Numbered from the stretch's first letter, positions 45,201-53,682 are shown. The stretch is 64,000 nt of DNA from JAHDHW01 sp965220465 (GCA_965220465.1 CBDCPZ010000024.1:62001-126000), one strand, 5' to 3'. The notes: generated by a model from the sequence alone, not told the origin. Numbers and translations are program-made.

Positions 45201-45429
45201 TTACCTTGAGGCTGACAACAAAAACAATTACGTCCATAAAACGCTGGAAATTAACGCGACTGACGTTGAAATTGTAAAAGATTTGATTACTGATTCATAC
45301 GCAAAGATCATGGTTCACGATTTTTATGAAGGTTGTGGAGAAAAAAATTGTTCCTGGTGTAATTTTGTAAAACTAAATATTCAAACAGACTCCTTCGCGG
45401 ATTTGGAAGCGGAAGATCTAGATGATTGA
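42280..45429 (+). CDS. UvrD/PcrA-family helicase fused to Fe-S PD-(D/E)XK nuclease
   Basis: 1049 aa. Superfamily 1A helicase: Walker A AGPGTGKTHILAARI (about 43-55), DEYQDTNGSQN (about 279), GDDDQSIFEFQGA, ITAHSSKGLEFQYVF and RRRLFYVAMTRAKELL. From about 780 an AddB/Cas4-like RecB nuclease follows: RCPLSFYFE, TGTIDRIDFIDDFTAHVVDYKTGN (catalytic D and K) and CGEKNCSWCNF, so four cysteines (about 792 and 1019-1027) could hold an Fe-S cluster. It may process DNA ends, like AddAB in a single chain. Function in repair is inferred; no partner subunit is adjacent. Confidence 0.88.
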   Translation: MAEKSKKKSPQQYNESFEAALKSLNPEQMDAVSQIEGPVLVIAGPGTGKTHILAARIGRILQETDTNPNNILCLTFTDAGVHAMRERLLEFIGPEAHRVHIYTFHSFCNSIIQENLELFGRHDLEPLNDLERVEIIRRLIDELPFDHPVKNRRNDPYFYEKHLHDLFKRMKSEDWNVKLVHSKIDEYLRELPNREEFIYKRKTKENKKGDLKQTLIDDAARKMERLRAAAALYPRYIKLMEKARRYDYDDMILWVLRGFEKNEALLRNYQERYLYFLVDEYQDTNGSQNHVIQKLIEYWENPNVFIVGDDDQSIFEFQGARLQNLVDFHQQYKKDLQLVLLKENYRSSQHILDTSKTLIDHNENRITTRLEGIEKALVAKNKYFGLSTILPKIVSYPNRTHEEVAIVCQLEELQQKGVLLNEVAIIYAKHKQVRNIITLLEKKGIPYNTKRQVNILDLPLIQKLRTLLKYVKEEHQSPYSSEHELFRIMYFDFLSIPADSLAKLSFFMAKVSKEEKIMWRDIIGNAKRLKQIGIENPLPFLEFSKLLNQLIGDYDNFTLLQLLERIINRSGLLSFILRQADKAWQIQVINTFFEFVKKETDKKPRFTLKNLLEVFSNMDANRLPIGILKTITAKEGVNLITAHSSKGLEFQYVFMIDCVKDNWEPKGSGNSYRFPFPDTLTLSGEEDAIEARRRLFYVAMTRAKELLQISFSQKDIAGKYLNRSLYVDEILEGTDLEAQKAILSEEVLTEAQILQLQEVEKPIIPAHEKAMIDALLEGFTLSISSLNRYLRCPLSFYFESVLKLPAAQSEAASYGLAMHYALHKLFERRKLSKPKTLPSKKDFVSYFLAEMNRQRGYFTPKEFDRRSQLGQFHLENYYDLNKSSWPKKSQTEYSVRNVEFQGVPLTGTIDRIDFIDDFTAHVVDYKTGNVESAKTAPPKDSKPIGGIYWRQLVFYKILYELHQQTHKIRSAEISYLEADNKNNYVHKTLEINATDVEIVKDLITDSYAKIMVHDFYEGCGEKNCSWCNFVKLNIQTDSFADLEAEDLDD

Positions 45430-45567
45430 TCATTTTATTAAAAATTACGACAAGCTGGATTTAATATCTTATCAACCAAAAATCAATTCCTTTAAATTCC
45501 CTTAACAGGTCTGGTTTTTGAAAACATCAATCTCCATAAAACGTTTTATCAAAAAGCAATAAAATTT

Positions 45568-46176
45568 ATGAGTCAAAAAAGAAAATCTATTCGAAAAGCT
45601 AATAAAAACCAACCTGGTCCTCGCGTAACAAAAACTTCAAAGCGCCAAAAACTAATCACTGTTGGTGTAGTTGCTCTAGCATTGCTGTTTGCGTTAGGCA
45701 TGTTTTTAACAACCCCCAATAACACAACTCGCAACGTAAAAAAAACTTCAGATCAACCCATACCGAATGCAAACTCCAAACCTGCTGAACCACAGTTCGT
45801 CAAAGAAGGAGACTTGCAATTTTATAAAAATGAAACAATTGTAAAAGGAATTGAAATCGAAGTCGCCGATAATGCCGAAGAAATTAAACAGGGCTTGATG
45901 TTCCGTCAGAATATGGATGAAGGAAAAGGCATGCTTTTTATTTTTCCAAACATGCAACCGCGAGGCTTTTGGATGAAAAACACTTTGATTCCACTGGATA
46001 TTATTTACGTCGATGCAAACAAAAAAATCGTTTCCATTCAAAAAAATACTACTCCTTTATCCGAAAAAAACTTACCATCTGATAGTGATGCCCAATACGT
46101 GATTGAAGTTAATGCGGGCTTTGCGGATCGCTACGGTTTAAAGGCTGGAGACATAGTTGATTTTCAGTTGAATTAA
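45568..46176 (+). CDS. DUF192 membrane-anchored protein
   Basis: 202 aa. A basic cytoplasmic N-terminus (about 1-28) precedes one helix (LITVGVVALALLFALGMFL, about 29-47) and a linker. Residues about 75-200 are a DUF192 domain: EVADNAEEIKQGLMFRQNMDEGKGMLFIFP, the hallmark GFWMKNTLIPLDIIYVD and YVIEVNAGFADRYGLKAGD. The fold is known but the function is not. It follows the helicase-nuclease by 138 bp. A GA-rich word-repeat tract lies behind it. Confidence 0.88.
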   Translation: MSQKRKSIRKANKNQPGPRVTKTSKRQKLITVGVVALALLFALGMFLTTPNNTTRNVKKTSDQPIPNANSKPAEPQFVKEGDLQFYKNETIVKGIEIEVADNAEEIKQGLMFRQNMDEGKGMLFIFPNMQPRGFWMKNTLIPLDIIYVDANKKIVSIQKNTTPLSEKNLPSDSDAQYVIEVNAGFADRYGLKAGDIVDFQLN

Positions 46177-46295
46177 GAGGGGGGAGGGACGAGGAGAGAG
46201 GGGGCAGAGTCAAGAGTTATAGGTCAGGAGTGAGGGGAGAGTTGTCAAAGGTCAGATGTGAAGGGGAGAACCTCTAACCCATAACTTATAATTTT
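46177..46295. repeat. Intergenic GA-rich word-repeat tract
   Basis: From the DUF192 stop to the convergent batD stop the DNA is almost only G and A with scattered T: words gaggggggaggg, gacgaggagagagg, gtcaggagtgagggg, gttgtcaaaggtcag, then aacctctaacccataactt. Several words match 1437-1480. Confidence 0.6.
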
Positions 46296-48068
46296 TTATC
46301 CACCAATTTCCTCTTCAATTTTTGCGATAACATCGATGGCGGAATCATAGGTTTCGTTCATAGCATCCGCGTTGTCTTTTCCGGCGAAAAGCGCCAATTC
46401 ACAGGTTTTTATTGTTTTCATAAAAAGGGAAATACTTTCTTCGCTCACCTTGAGAAGGCTCAGTTTTTCAATGACATTATCTTTGGTAAGGTCTGAGAGG
46501 GGAATGCTGAGTTTATCACAAATATATCCGAAGGAAGCTTTCGAAACTTCATCATAAAAATCTTTGCTGTCATTATTTTTTAGAAAATTTCTGGAAAGAG
46601 AAAGTCGTTTTTGTGCCACTTTTTTAGCTCGGTTTCTTTTCAAAACTAAGATATCGACAGCATTCCGGCTAATTAAAATTTGCCTTTGTACAACCACTCC
46701 TGCCAACAACAAAATCGGTAGAATAAAGAGGGTCCAAAACACGTATGATCCCAAAAATTCATCTCCTTCCTTTTTTAAATTTGTTTCTAATTTTATAAAC
46801 CGAATATCCTCTCTAGCCTCAGAAGCCTCAACTGATCGAGGCGTTCGTTTCGCTCCTAAAACCCCTTTGCCAACGATAATTTTTGTGGTATCAGTGCTCA
46901 GGGTTTTATACTTTAAACTATCCGTATCAAAATAGGTGAAAGCTACTGAAAGATCATAAGTGCCTGGTTCATTGGGCAATATCGTATATTCAAAAGTTTT
47001 TTTGACACTGTATGCTCCATTATTTTCAAAACTATTTTCCTCTAAAACCTTTGGATCATAAACTTCAAAATTGTCCGAAATTGTCAGAGGCGGAGCCTGG
47101 ATTTGTTTGATATCACCATTGCCATTGATATCCAATCGCAACAAAATAGCGTCATCTGTAGTAAGTTTCCTACGATTAATATTTGCACGAATACTAAATT
47201 TGCCAACGGCTCCTGTAAAGGTAGGCGGCTTGTCAGCCGGAAGCGATTTGATACTAATATGTAAACTGTCCGTATTGACACGGATCGGTGTCATTTTTGG
47301 TAAAAAGAAAGCACTTCTTCTTTGGTTAGGGCTCTCGCTGTTTATATAAAGCTGCATGACCATTGGATCAATGGTAAGTTTTCCACCTTGCTGAGGAAAA
47401 AGTGCTACCCTTTTTAAAACTTTGGTGCTGAATTGCTTTCCATCAACAACTTCCTTTACAACCCGTCCATTAAACCGTCGAACATCCTGCGCAAAAAATC
47501 CGGCGTAATCCGACTCTGAAATCAGGTTGTAGCTTTCAATATTCTGAGTGGTATAAAGTTTATAATCCAAAAGAATTTGTTCGCCGATTCGAGCTTCTGA
47601 GGTATTCACTTCTGCTTTTATAAAAACATCGTTTCCTAACTCTGCCTCTAAATCTTCTCGCGTGGAAGCTTTTGAATTTTTACCTTTTACAACTTCAATG
47701 TTAATCGGGTTAGTTCTAAGGGTTTGCCCATTGGCTTTTATCGTAGCCGGGCCAATCGTAAATTTTCCGATTTTTCTGGGTTGTAACAAATAAGACAAGC
47801 CCCTTGATTCAGTTATTCGGCCATTTTCCATCAACACTCTTGTCTTTGGATTTGGTCCGCTGGTTACTTTAAAATCTCTGAAAGATGGTGGCTTAAAATC
47901 TGTTCCTTCTGCATTATGTATTGTAAATGTTAAGGTAAAATAACCACTCAAAACGATTTGGCGGGCATCTGTTTCAGCTTCGAATCGCACATCCTTCTGA
48001 GCCGTTATCGCTACACTTATCGTACAAAAAAGTAATAATAAATAAAATTTACGGATCATTTGAGACAT
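46296..48068 (-). CDS. batD: BatD, aerotolerance protein
   Basis: 590 aa. A signal peptide ends near ITAQ. Two or three beta-sandwich units follow (about 25-135 with GPNPKTRVLMENGRITESRGLSYLLQPRKIGKFTIGPATI; about 140-420), then a membrane helix (about 448-470, YVFWTLFILPILLLAGVVV) and a cytoplasmic helical C-terminus of about 110 residues. This is the BatD layout. It ends the Bat operon and lies 33 bp after the short BatD-like gene. Bat proteins affect oxygen and stress tolerance and envelope integrity in Bacteroidota and Leptospira. Confidence 0.85.
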   Translation of the reverse strand: MSQMIRKFYLLLLFCTISVAITAQKDVRFEAETDARQIVLSGYFTLTFTIHNAEGTDFKPPSFRDFKVTSGPNPKTRVLMENGRITESRGLSYLLQPRKIGKFTIGPATIKANGQTLRTNPINIEVVKGKNSKASTREDLEAELGNDVFIKAEVNTSEARIGEQILLDYKLYTTQNIESYNLISESDYAGFFAQDVRRFNGRVVKEVVDGKQFSTKVLKRVALFPQQGGKLTIDPMVMQLYINSESPNQRRSAFFLPKMTPIRVNTDSLHISIKSLPADKPPTFTGAVGKFSIRANINRRKLTTDDAILLRLDINGNGDIKQIQAPPLTISDNFEVYDPKVLEENSFENNGAYSVKKTFEYTILPNEPGTYDLSVAFTYFDTDSLKYKTLSTDTTKIIVGKGVLGAKRTPRSVEASEAREDIRFIKLETNLKKEGDEFLGSYVFWTLFILPILLLAGVVVQRQILISRNAVDILVLKRNRAKKVAQKRLSLSRNFLKNNDSKDFYDEVSKASFGYICDKLSIPLSDLTKDNVIEKLSLLKVSEESISLFMKTIKTCELALFAGKDNADAMNETYDSAIDVIAKIEEEIGG

Positions 48069-48101
48069 TCTGTTTTCCGAATGTATGGTAAGTTTACCGA
48101 C

Positions 48102-48593
48102 TTAAAGTTTATAAACTTTGCGTTTTTTCTTGGGTTTTTTAGCTTTTGGAGTTGTCATCTGGGGAGGAGTTAAATCCTCTCTTTCACCGATTTGTGGCGG
48201 CTGGTATATTTCATCAGGGTTGACTAATACTGTGATTTTTTTCGGTCGTGTTTCTAATATTTGATCTCCGACGTTGACACTGGCAGGATCGATATAATAC
48301 ATGCCGATATCCTCTGGTTCGAGATAATAGGAATAAGACATACTTTGAGAAACTTTGCCATTCACCATGCTAAAACTGGAAGACTGATTGGGTCCGCCGA
48401 TCACTCTGAATCCATTGAATGAAGGAGGTTCAAACTGACTCCCTGACACGTTTTCAAGAATAAAATTTACTTCAAAATAATTGCCGAGAAGGATAGAATC
48501 ACTGCTTACCTCCATTCTGAAATTGGCGTTCTGTTGTGCGAAAACTAAGTTTATCACAAAACCAAAAACAATAGTAAAAAGCAATTTTTTCAT
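48102..48593 (-). CDS. Short BatD-like protein
   Basis: 163 aa. A signal peptide ends near VFAQ. It aligns by eye with the first domain of the full BatD next to it: SFNGFRVIGGPNQSSSFSMVNGKVSQSMSYSYYLEPEDIGMYYIDPASVNV here against SFRDFKVTSGPNPKTRVLMENGRITESRG in BatD. It then ends in a very basic tail (KAKKPKKKRKVYKL) with no membrane helix. It is either a duplicated domain that lost the rest or a dedicated short periplasmic form. The stop is clean with no sign of frameshift continuation. Confidence 0.75.
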   Translation of the reverse strand: MKKLLFTIVFGFVINLVFAQQNANFRMEVSSDSILLGNYFEVNFILENVSGSQFEPPSFNGFRVIGGPNQSSSFSMVNGKVSQSMSYSYYLEPEDIGMYYIDPASVNVGDQILETRPKKITVLVNPDEIYQPPQIGEREDLTPPQMTTPKAKKPKKKRKVYKL

Positions 48594-48677
48594 GACCTGA
48601 AATTTATTTGATGGTCTAAATTATGAAAAAGCTGTTTTATTTAGCTTATCCACTCCAAATAATCCACATTTTGTAAT

Positions 48678-49418
48678 TTACCAATCTTTATCTGATTTGT
48701 TTGGTCTGGCGTCTTGTTTTCTCATTTTTTCCTGAACTTTTCGTTCTTCTTCCTCCATGATTTTGAGTAATTTCCGCGCTTCTTCCTTGCTCAGTTCTTT
48801 TTCTTCTACTTCTTGCTCTTGCTGTTGTTGTTCCTCTTTTTGCTGCTGTTGCTGATCCTCTTGAGGTTGCTCTTGCTGCTGTTGTTGTTCCTGCTGTTCC
48901 TGTTTTTCTTCGTTTTCTTGCTGTTCCTGATCTTGTTGTTGCTGCTGCTGTTGTTGCTGCTGCTGTTGTTGCTGTTGTTGTTGTAACAATTGCTTTTGAG
49001 CGATCGCAAGGTTGCGTTTTGTCTCAAGATCTGAGGCATTCAAGCGAAGTGCATTTTTGTATGCTTCAATACTTTTATCATACTCTTTTTTGCCAAAGTG
49101 AGCATTCCCAAGATTGTGAAAAGCTTTCGATCTTACGGCATCATCACTGTTACTTTCCGCTACATCTTTATAATGTTTTATCGCTTCATCAAACCGTTCC
49201 TGGTTATAAATACTGTTCCCAAGATTATAAGAACCATTTGGTGTGGCTTTCTCTTCGAGTGATTTTCGGTAATTTTCTTCTGCTGCCGTATAATCCTTTT
49301 CCAGATAATTACTATCGCCTTTGCGTAAGTACTGATGGGAAGTTTGAGCAAATATTCCGTTCCCAAGCAATAATATTGCAAAGCTAAAGTAGAATTGTTT
49401 TTTAAAAAAAAATGACAT
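48678..49418 (-). CDS. batC: BatC, TPR protein with polyglutamine tail
   Basis: 246 aa. A signal peptide (1-25) is followed by TPR repeats (about 28-140: YLEKDYTAAEENYRKSL, NQERFDEAIKHYKDVA, KKEYDKSIEAYKNALRLN). Then comes a run of about 17 glutamines, a long Q/E-rich stretch, and a charged helical end with a basic tail. The TPR part is the usual BatC; the Q/E tail is common in Bacteroidota BatC but this uninterrupted run is long. The codons mix CAA and CAG. It lies between batB and the short batD-like gene. Confidence 0.85.
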   Translation of the reverse strand: MSFFFKKQFYFSFAILLLGNGIFAQTSHQYLRKGDSNYLEKDYTAAEENYRKSLEEKATPNGSYNLGNSIYNQERFDEAIKHYKDVAESNSDDAVRSKAFHNLGNAHFGKKEYDKSIEAYKNALRLNASDLETKRNLAIAQKQLLQQQQQQQQQQQQQQQQQDQEQQENEEKQEQQEQQQQQEQPQEDQQQQQKEEQQQQEQEVEEKELSKEEARKLLKIMEEEERKVQEKMRKQDARPNKSDKDW

Positions 49419-49497
49419 TTATAAAATAGGCTTTTTATTATAAAATGGGACTGTTGACGATCAGATCGTTTGTTCATTTACAACGTAAAAATATTGA

Positions 49498-50526
49498 TCA
49501 TGTTTTAAACAAATCCGTTCCTTCCAACCATTTGCTTTTTCGATAAGAAACAAAAAATTCTAACAACATTAAAAATAATCCAGCCGCAAGAAAATATTGA
49601 AAATAGCTTTCATATTCGTTGAAAGAACGTTGCTCCATCTCTTTTTTTTCAATTTTGTCGATTCGCTCCTGAAGGGCGAGCACTACTTTATCTCCTTCAA
49701 TGAGGTTGTAATATGCACCATCTCCTTCAACGGCCAAATCACTCAACATCTTTTCATTTAGCTTGCTCTGCACCGGATTGCCGGTTTTGTCGCGTTTAAT
49801 TCCTCTTTGGCCTGCATAAATTGTGGGAATATAAGCACCTTCCGGAGTTCCAACTCCCACGGTAAAAATCAATAACCCGTTTTCATTGGCCTGACGAGCA
49901 CGATCAATTGCTCCCTGGTCATGGCTTTCGCCATCTGTAATAACAATTAACGCTTTATGGTGTTTATTGTCCTGTTCAAAAGTTCGTTCAGCTAAATCGA
50001 TTGCTTCACTAATCGCCGTTCCCTGGCTTGGCGCCTGGCTCGTATTGGCGCTTCTGACAAATAACTCAGCAGCGGCATAATCAGTAGTCAGCGGCATTTG
50101 GAGATAAGCATTTCCGGCAAAAATGATAATTCCAATTCTTTCACCTTTCAATTCATTAATCAGTTTTTGACTGAATTTCTTTGCTCTTTCCAATCGATTG
50201 GGACTTATATCTTCCGCCAACATACTTTGCGAAATATCGAGAGCAATAAAAACATCAACACTTTTGCGTTTCACATTTTCTTTTTTGGTTCCCCATTGTG
50301 GATTCGCCCAGGCAATTATCATAAACGAAAGAGCAAACATCAAAATTGAAAACTTGATCGCATGCTTATATTTAGACATTTGTGGCATTAGCCTTTTCAT
50401 CAATGCAAAATCACCAAAATTTCGAATCGCTCGCTGCCTTGCATACCACATCAGAAGGAAAAACAACACCAACACCGGTATTATCCCAAAAGCATACAAA
50501 TATTCTATATTTTCGAAACGAAACAT
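49498..50526 (-). CDS. batB: BatB, VWA-domain membrane protein
   Basis: 342 aa from the ATG at 50526 (MFRFENIEYLYAFGIIP); the open frame extends 28 codons further upstream, but that stretch is repeat-derived and unlike the family. Helices at about 8-28 and 58-76 precede a von Willebrand A domain with an intact MIDAS (ALDISQSM), and a last helix lies near the C-terminus (about 312-330). BatB pairs with BatA in the membrane and assembles the Bat complex. The gap to batA (233 bp) is unusually long for this operon and is filled by a word-repeat tract. Confidence 0.9.
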   Translation of the reverse strand: MFRFENIEYLYAFGIIPVLVLFFLLMWYARQRAIRNFGDFALMKRLMPQMSKYKHAIKFSILMFALSFMIIAWANPQWGTKKENVKRKSVDVFIALDISQSMLAEDISPNRLERAKKFSQKLINELKGERIGIIIFAGNAYLQMPLTTDYAAAELFVRSANTSQAPSQGTAISEAIDLAERTFEQDNKHHKALIVITDGESHDQGAIDRARQANENGLLIFTVGVGTPEGAYIPTIYAGQRGIKRDKTGNPVQSKLNEKMLSDLAVEGDGAYYNLIEGDKVVLALQERIDKIEKKEMEQRSFNEYESYFQYFLAAGLFLMLLEFFVSYRKSKWLEGTDLFKT

Positions 50527-50591
50527 AATTATAGTTTCTTCTTTGAAGTTTTTAGTTGCTTGTTTTCTTGAACGAGGATCGTTGTATCGGT

Positions 50592-50758
50592 TGCGAGTGG
50601 CGAGATCCATCCACTCATCCGCACATCAAAAAATCAGTTCACAAACCCACTAATCCACTAACTTTTGACCTCTTACCTCTTAACCTTTCCAATTTGCCTC
50701 TTTCCCTTTCCAATTTGCCTCTTTCCCTTTTCACTTCTTTACTTCTTCTCCTCTTAAT
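50592..50758. repeat. Word-repeat tract with 2 x 21-bp tandem repeat
   Basis: Between batA and batB: CA-rich words (atccatccactcatccgcacatc) then CT-rich words (cttacctcttaacc). Positions 50684-50704 and 50705-50725 are an exact 21-bp tandem duplication containing cctttccaatttgcctcttt, followed by further ctt/ctc runs. Words are shared with 1540-1679 and 41320-41350. Confidence 0.7.
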
Positions 50759-50759
50759 T

Positions 50760-51767
50760 TTATGGTATTGTTCTAAAAACGGTATATCGCAATAATATTT
50801 CAAAAACTAAAAAGAGCATTCCAAATAAGGCAAAACGATGAAATTCTTCGCTATAACGTTTTAAACTGGTCACTTCTATTTCCGTTTTTTCTAAAGTATC
50901 AATTTCCTGATAAATTTGCTCAAGGCTTTCTTCGGAGGTTGCCCGAAAATAATTGCCGCCGGTCATTTCTGCAATTTTCATTAAAAGTCCTTCATCGATC
51001 TGCACATTAGCCAATCCAAAAATATATTGGCCATCACTTCGGCGACTGACTGGCGTAAGTGCCTTTCCGCGTGATCCAACACCAATAGTGTAGACTTTGA
51101 CATTAAATTCACGGGCAATTTCTGCAGCGGTTATCGGTTTGACATAACCTGCATTATTGTCTCCATCGGTTAAAAGAATCACCACTTTACTTTTTGCTTC
51201 ACTATCTTTTAAACGGTTCACAGCAGTTGCCAAACCCATGCCGATGGCCGTTCCGTCTTCAAGGATGCCACAGCGCAGATTAGCTAAAAATTCTTTTAAA
51301 ATCCGATGATCTGTCGTCAAAGGGCATTGTGTAAAAGCCTCTCCTGCAAAAACAGCCAAACTGATCCGGTCGTATTGTCGTTTGTCCACAAACTCACTGG
51401 CAACTCGTTTGCTCACCTCCAGTCGATCTGGTTTAAAATCCTGGGCCAGCATACTACTCGACAAATCCATGACCAGCGCGATGTCGATCCCTTCTGCTAT
51501 AATTTCTTCTTCTTTCAAAGTCAGTTGTGGACGAGCCAGCGCAATCACAATTGCAATAAAGGACAAAACGCGCAAAATTGGCAAAATACCCCGTAACTTT
51601 CCACGCCAGTTTCCGCTTCCGGACAAAGTCTTGAGATTTGACATTCTCAGTTCCGGATATCGCTGACGATGACGTAAAAAGTACCACAAACCAATCAACG
51701 GTAACAACAGCAATAACAATAATAGCTGTGGATTTACGAAAGTGATATTTTGTATCAGTTCTAACAT
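50760..51767 (-). CDS. batA: BatA, VWA-domain membrane protein
   Basis: 335 aa. Helices at about 10-28 and 62-80 precede a von Willebrand A domain with the MIDAS sequence MDLSSSM, and a C-terminal helix lies at about 312-330. The order (two N-terminal helices, VWA, C-terminal helix) is the BatA form, in paralogy with BatB. It is 22 bp after the BatD-like 336-aa gene, so cotranscription is likely. The metal-binding VWA domain probably mediates contacts within the Bat complex. Confidence 0.9.
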   Translation of the reverse strand: MLELIQNITFVNPQLLLLLLLLPLIGLWYFLRHRQRYPELRMSNLKTLSGSGNWRGKLRGILPILRVLSFIAIVIALARPQLTLKEEEIIAEGIDIALVMDLSSSMLAQDFKPDRLEVSKRVASEFVDKRQYDRISLAVFAGEAFTQCPLTTDHRILKEFLANLRCGILEDGTAIGMGLATAVNRLKDSEAKSKVVILLTDGDNNAGYVKPITAAEIAREFNVKVYTIGVGSRGKALTPVSRRSDGQYIFGLANVQIDEGLLMKIAEMTGGNYFRATSEESLEQIYQEIDTLEKTEIEVTSLKRYSEEFHRFALFGMLFLVFEILLRYTVFRTIP

Positions 51768-51789
51768 TTAATTTTCTCTTTAAAGCAAA

Positions 51790-52797
51790 TCAGTCTGCTG
51801 CCGCTTCTACATTTTCAGGGGTTTCAACAATCGGTAGTTTTTTAGTTTGGTGCACAAAATCTTCCGCAAATTGCATCAACTGCTCATGCCTTTCGACAGG
51901 TGGTTCAGCTTTCGCAAATTTCACCAAATCCGCCAGTTGAAGCATTTCGTTCAAATTTCCCTTCAAATCTTCATCAAAATCCTTTTCTTTCAAATCACGA
52001 AGAATTTCATCCGTTGTTGATTCCAAAGCCAGGATTTCATAACGGTTTTCGACATATTCCCGAATAATATGTGAGAGTTGGCTTTGGTATTCTTTGAACA
52101 TTCCTTGCTGCCATAATTTCGCTTCTTTCAATTGTTCCAGTTTTTCAAAGGCAACTTCATGAGACGGTCGTTTTACAATTTTTACTTTTGAAGGCTGATC
52201 CTTTTTCTGATACCTTCGATAGAAAAATATGCCTAGCAATACCATTCCAACCAGAACCAACAATCCTATGATGTAAGGAAGAAAATCCTGTAGTTTTAAA
52301 GGCTCGACGATTATATCTTTGATGGGAGCTAATTGTACGGTATCTGCGGCTGTAGCATCATTGCCCAATGGCGAATCCACCAACAATGCAAGTTCGGAAG
52401 TAGCTTTGCTTTGAGTCAATTTGCCGTCTTGTTGAAACCGAAAAATAATCGGAGGAATATAATAAACGCCCATTTTCCATGCGGTCAGCTTGATATTGGT
52501 ACGTAGTGTAACTATTCCATTGTGAACAAGCGTGTCCCAGTTTTCCAGGCTGATTATTTCAAGTTGCCCGGGATCAGGGTCAGGATTTGTTGCATCAATT
52601 TCAGAGAAGATAGAATCCAGTGGCGTCAGATCTATATTTGTCACTGTAAAATTATCAGGATATTGCGCTTCCAGATGCAAAACAGCCTGATCACCGATAA
52701 GGATGGTATTATTATCCAACGCTCCTGTTACCGTTACCTGAGCCTGACACCAATTCGCAACACTCAAAAATGCAATAATTCTTAAAATTTGACGCAT
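51790..52797 (-). CDS. BatD-like membrane protein of the Bat operon
   Basis: 335 aa from the ATG at 52797 (MRQILRIIAFLSVANW); a GTG four codons upstream is possible. Signal peptide, then a beta-sandwich that recalls BatD (VTGALDNNTILIGDQAVLHLEAQYPDNFTV), one membrane helix at about 172-195 (LPYIIGLLVLVGMVLLGIFFY) and a helical cytoplasmic tail (LSHIIREYVENRYEILALESTTDEILRDL). This gene is regular between the DUF58 and batA genes in Bacteroidota. Its exact function is unknown. Confidence 0.72.
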   Translation of the reverse strand: MRQILRIIAFLSVANWCQAQVTVTGALDNNTILIGDQAVLHLEAQYPDNFTVTNIDLTPLDSIFSEIDATNPDPDPGQLEIISLENWDTLVHNGIVTLRTNIKLTAWKMGVYYIPPIIFRFQQDGKLTQSKATSELALLVDSPLGNDATAADTVQLAPIKDIIVEPLKLQDFLPYIIGLLVLVGMVLLGIFFYRRYQKKDQPSKVKIVKRPSHEVAFEKLEQLKEAKLWQQGMFKEYQSQLSHIIREYVENRYEILALESTTDEILRDLKEKDFDEDLKGNLNEMLQLADLVKFAKAEPPVERHEQLMQFAEDFVHQTKKLPIVETPENVEAAAD

Positions 52798-52812
52798 CTC
52801 TTTCAGCACAAG

Positions 52813-53682
52813 TTATTTTGAACGTTTTTTGAAAAATTTTAAAAGCGCATTGACGTATGATTCGTTGGTATGAATACTAATCGAATCCGCTCTGCTTTTT
52901 ATAAAAGTCGTCTTGAAATATTCATAGTTTTTTCGAAAAGACGCTGTATACTCTTCTCTGACAGAAGGCATTGCAGTATCTACCCAATGAGAAATCCCAC
53001 TTTCCGAATCAACGGCTCGGATCAAGCCTACATTTGGCAATTCCTCTTCTCGTGGATCAATCATATGAATGCCAACGATGTCATGCCTTCGAGCGACGAT
53101 GCGCAACGCATTTTCATACTTATCCGCTAAAAAGTCAGAAAGCAGAAAACAGATACTTCGTTTTTTAATGACATTATTAAAATACTCCAACGCCTTTGCA
53201 ATGTCGGTACTTTTTCCAGTGGGTTCGAAGTTGATCAACTCCCTGATAATGCGCAAAATATGCTGCTTTCCTTTCTTTGGCGGAATAAACTTTTCGACAT
53301 CATCCGAAAAAAACAGAACGCCGACTTTATCATTATTGTTGATCGCTGAAAATGCCAAAACCGCACAAATCTCCGTAAGAATTTCATTTTTCATTTGATT
53401 GACCGTTCCGAAGTAGGATGATTGGCTTACATCGATGAGCAGCATCACGGTCAACTCCCTTTCTTCCTCAAAAATCTTGACATGCGGCTCGCCTGTTCGT
53501 GCAGTTACATTCCAATCAATATTGCGCACATCGTCGCCGTATTGATAATTTCGCACCTCACTGAAAGACATCCCTCTACCTTTAAACGCACTGTGATATT
53601 CCCCAGAAAATATATGACTACTCAAGCCTCTGGTCTTGATTTCGATCTTTCTTACTTTTTTAAGTAGTTCGCTGGTCTCCAC
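52813..53682 (-). CDS. DUF58 (VWA-like) Bat-operon protein
   Basis: 289 aa. The DUF58 core appears as GRGMSFSEVRNYQYGDDVRNIDWNVTARTGEPHVKIFEEERELTVMLLIDVSQSSYFG, with the VWA-like MIDAS DVSQS. It is soluble, with no membrane helix. DUF58 proteins pair with MoxR AAA+ ATPases; here moxR lies upstream but separated by an inserted gene. It is followed 15 bp later by the BatD-like gene, so it belongs to the operon. Confidence 0.9.
   Translation of the reverse strand: METSELLKKVRKIEIKTRGLSSHIFSGEYHSAFKGRGMSFSEVRNYQYGDDVRNIDWNVTARTGEPHVKIFEEERELTVMLLIDVSQSSYFGTVNQMKNEILTEICAVLAFSAINNNDKVGVLFFSDDVEKFIPPKKGKQHILRIIRELINFEPTGKSTDIAKALEYFNNVIKKRSICFLLSDFLADKYENALRIVARRHDIVGIHMIDPREEELPNVGLIRAVDSESGISHWVDTAMPSVREEYTASFRKNYEYFKTTFIKSRADSISIHTNESYVNALLKFFKKRSK

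Noticed and set aside
48806..49039. Open frame rich in Asn, Ser and Lys on the minus strand inside batC
   Set aside because: It is another frame of the CAA/CAG repeat in batC and has no independent support.
49498..50610. Extended N-terminus of BatB (28 extra codons)
   Set aside because: The extra codons come from the word-repeat tract and do not resemble BatB; the ATG at 50526 gives the standard N-terminal helix.
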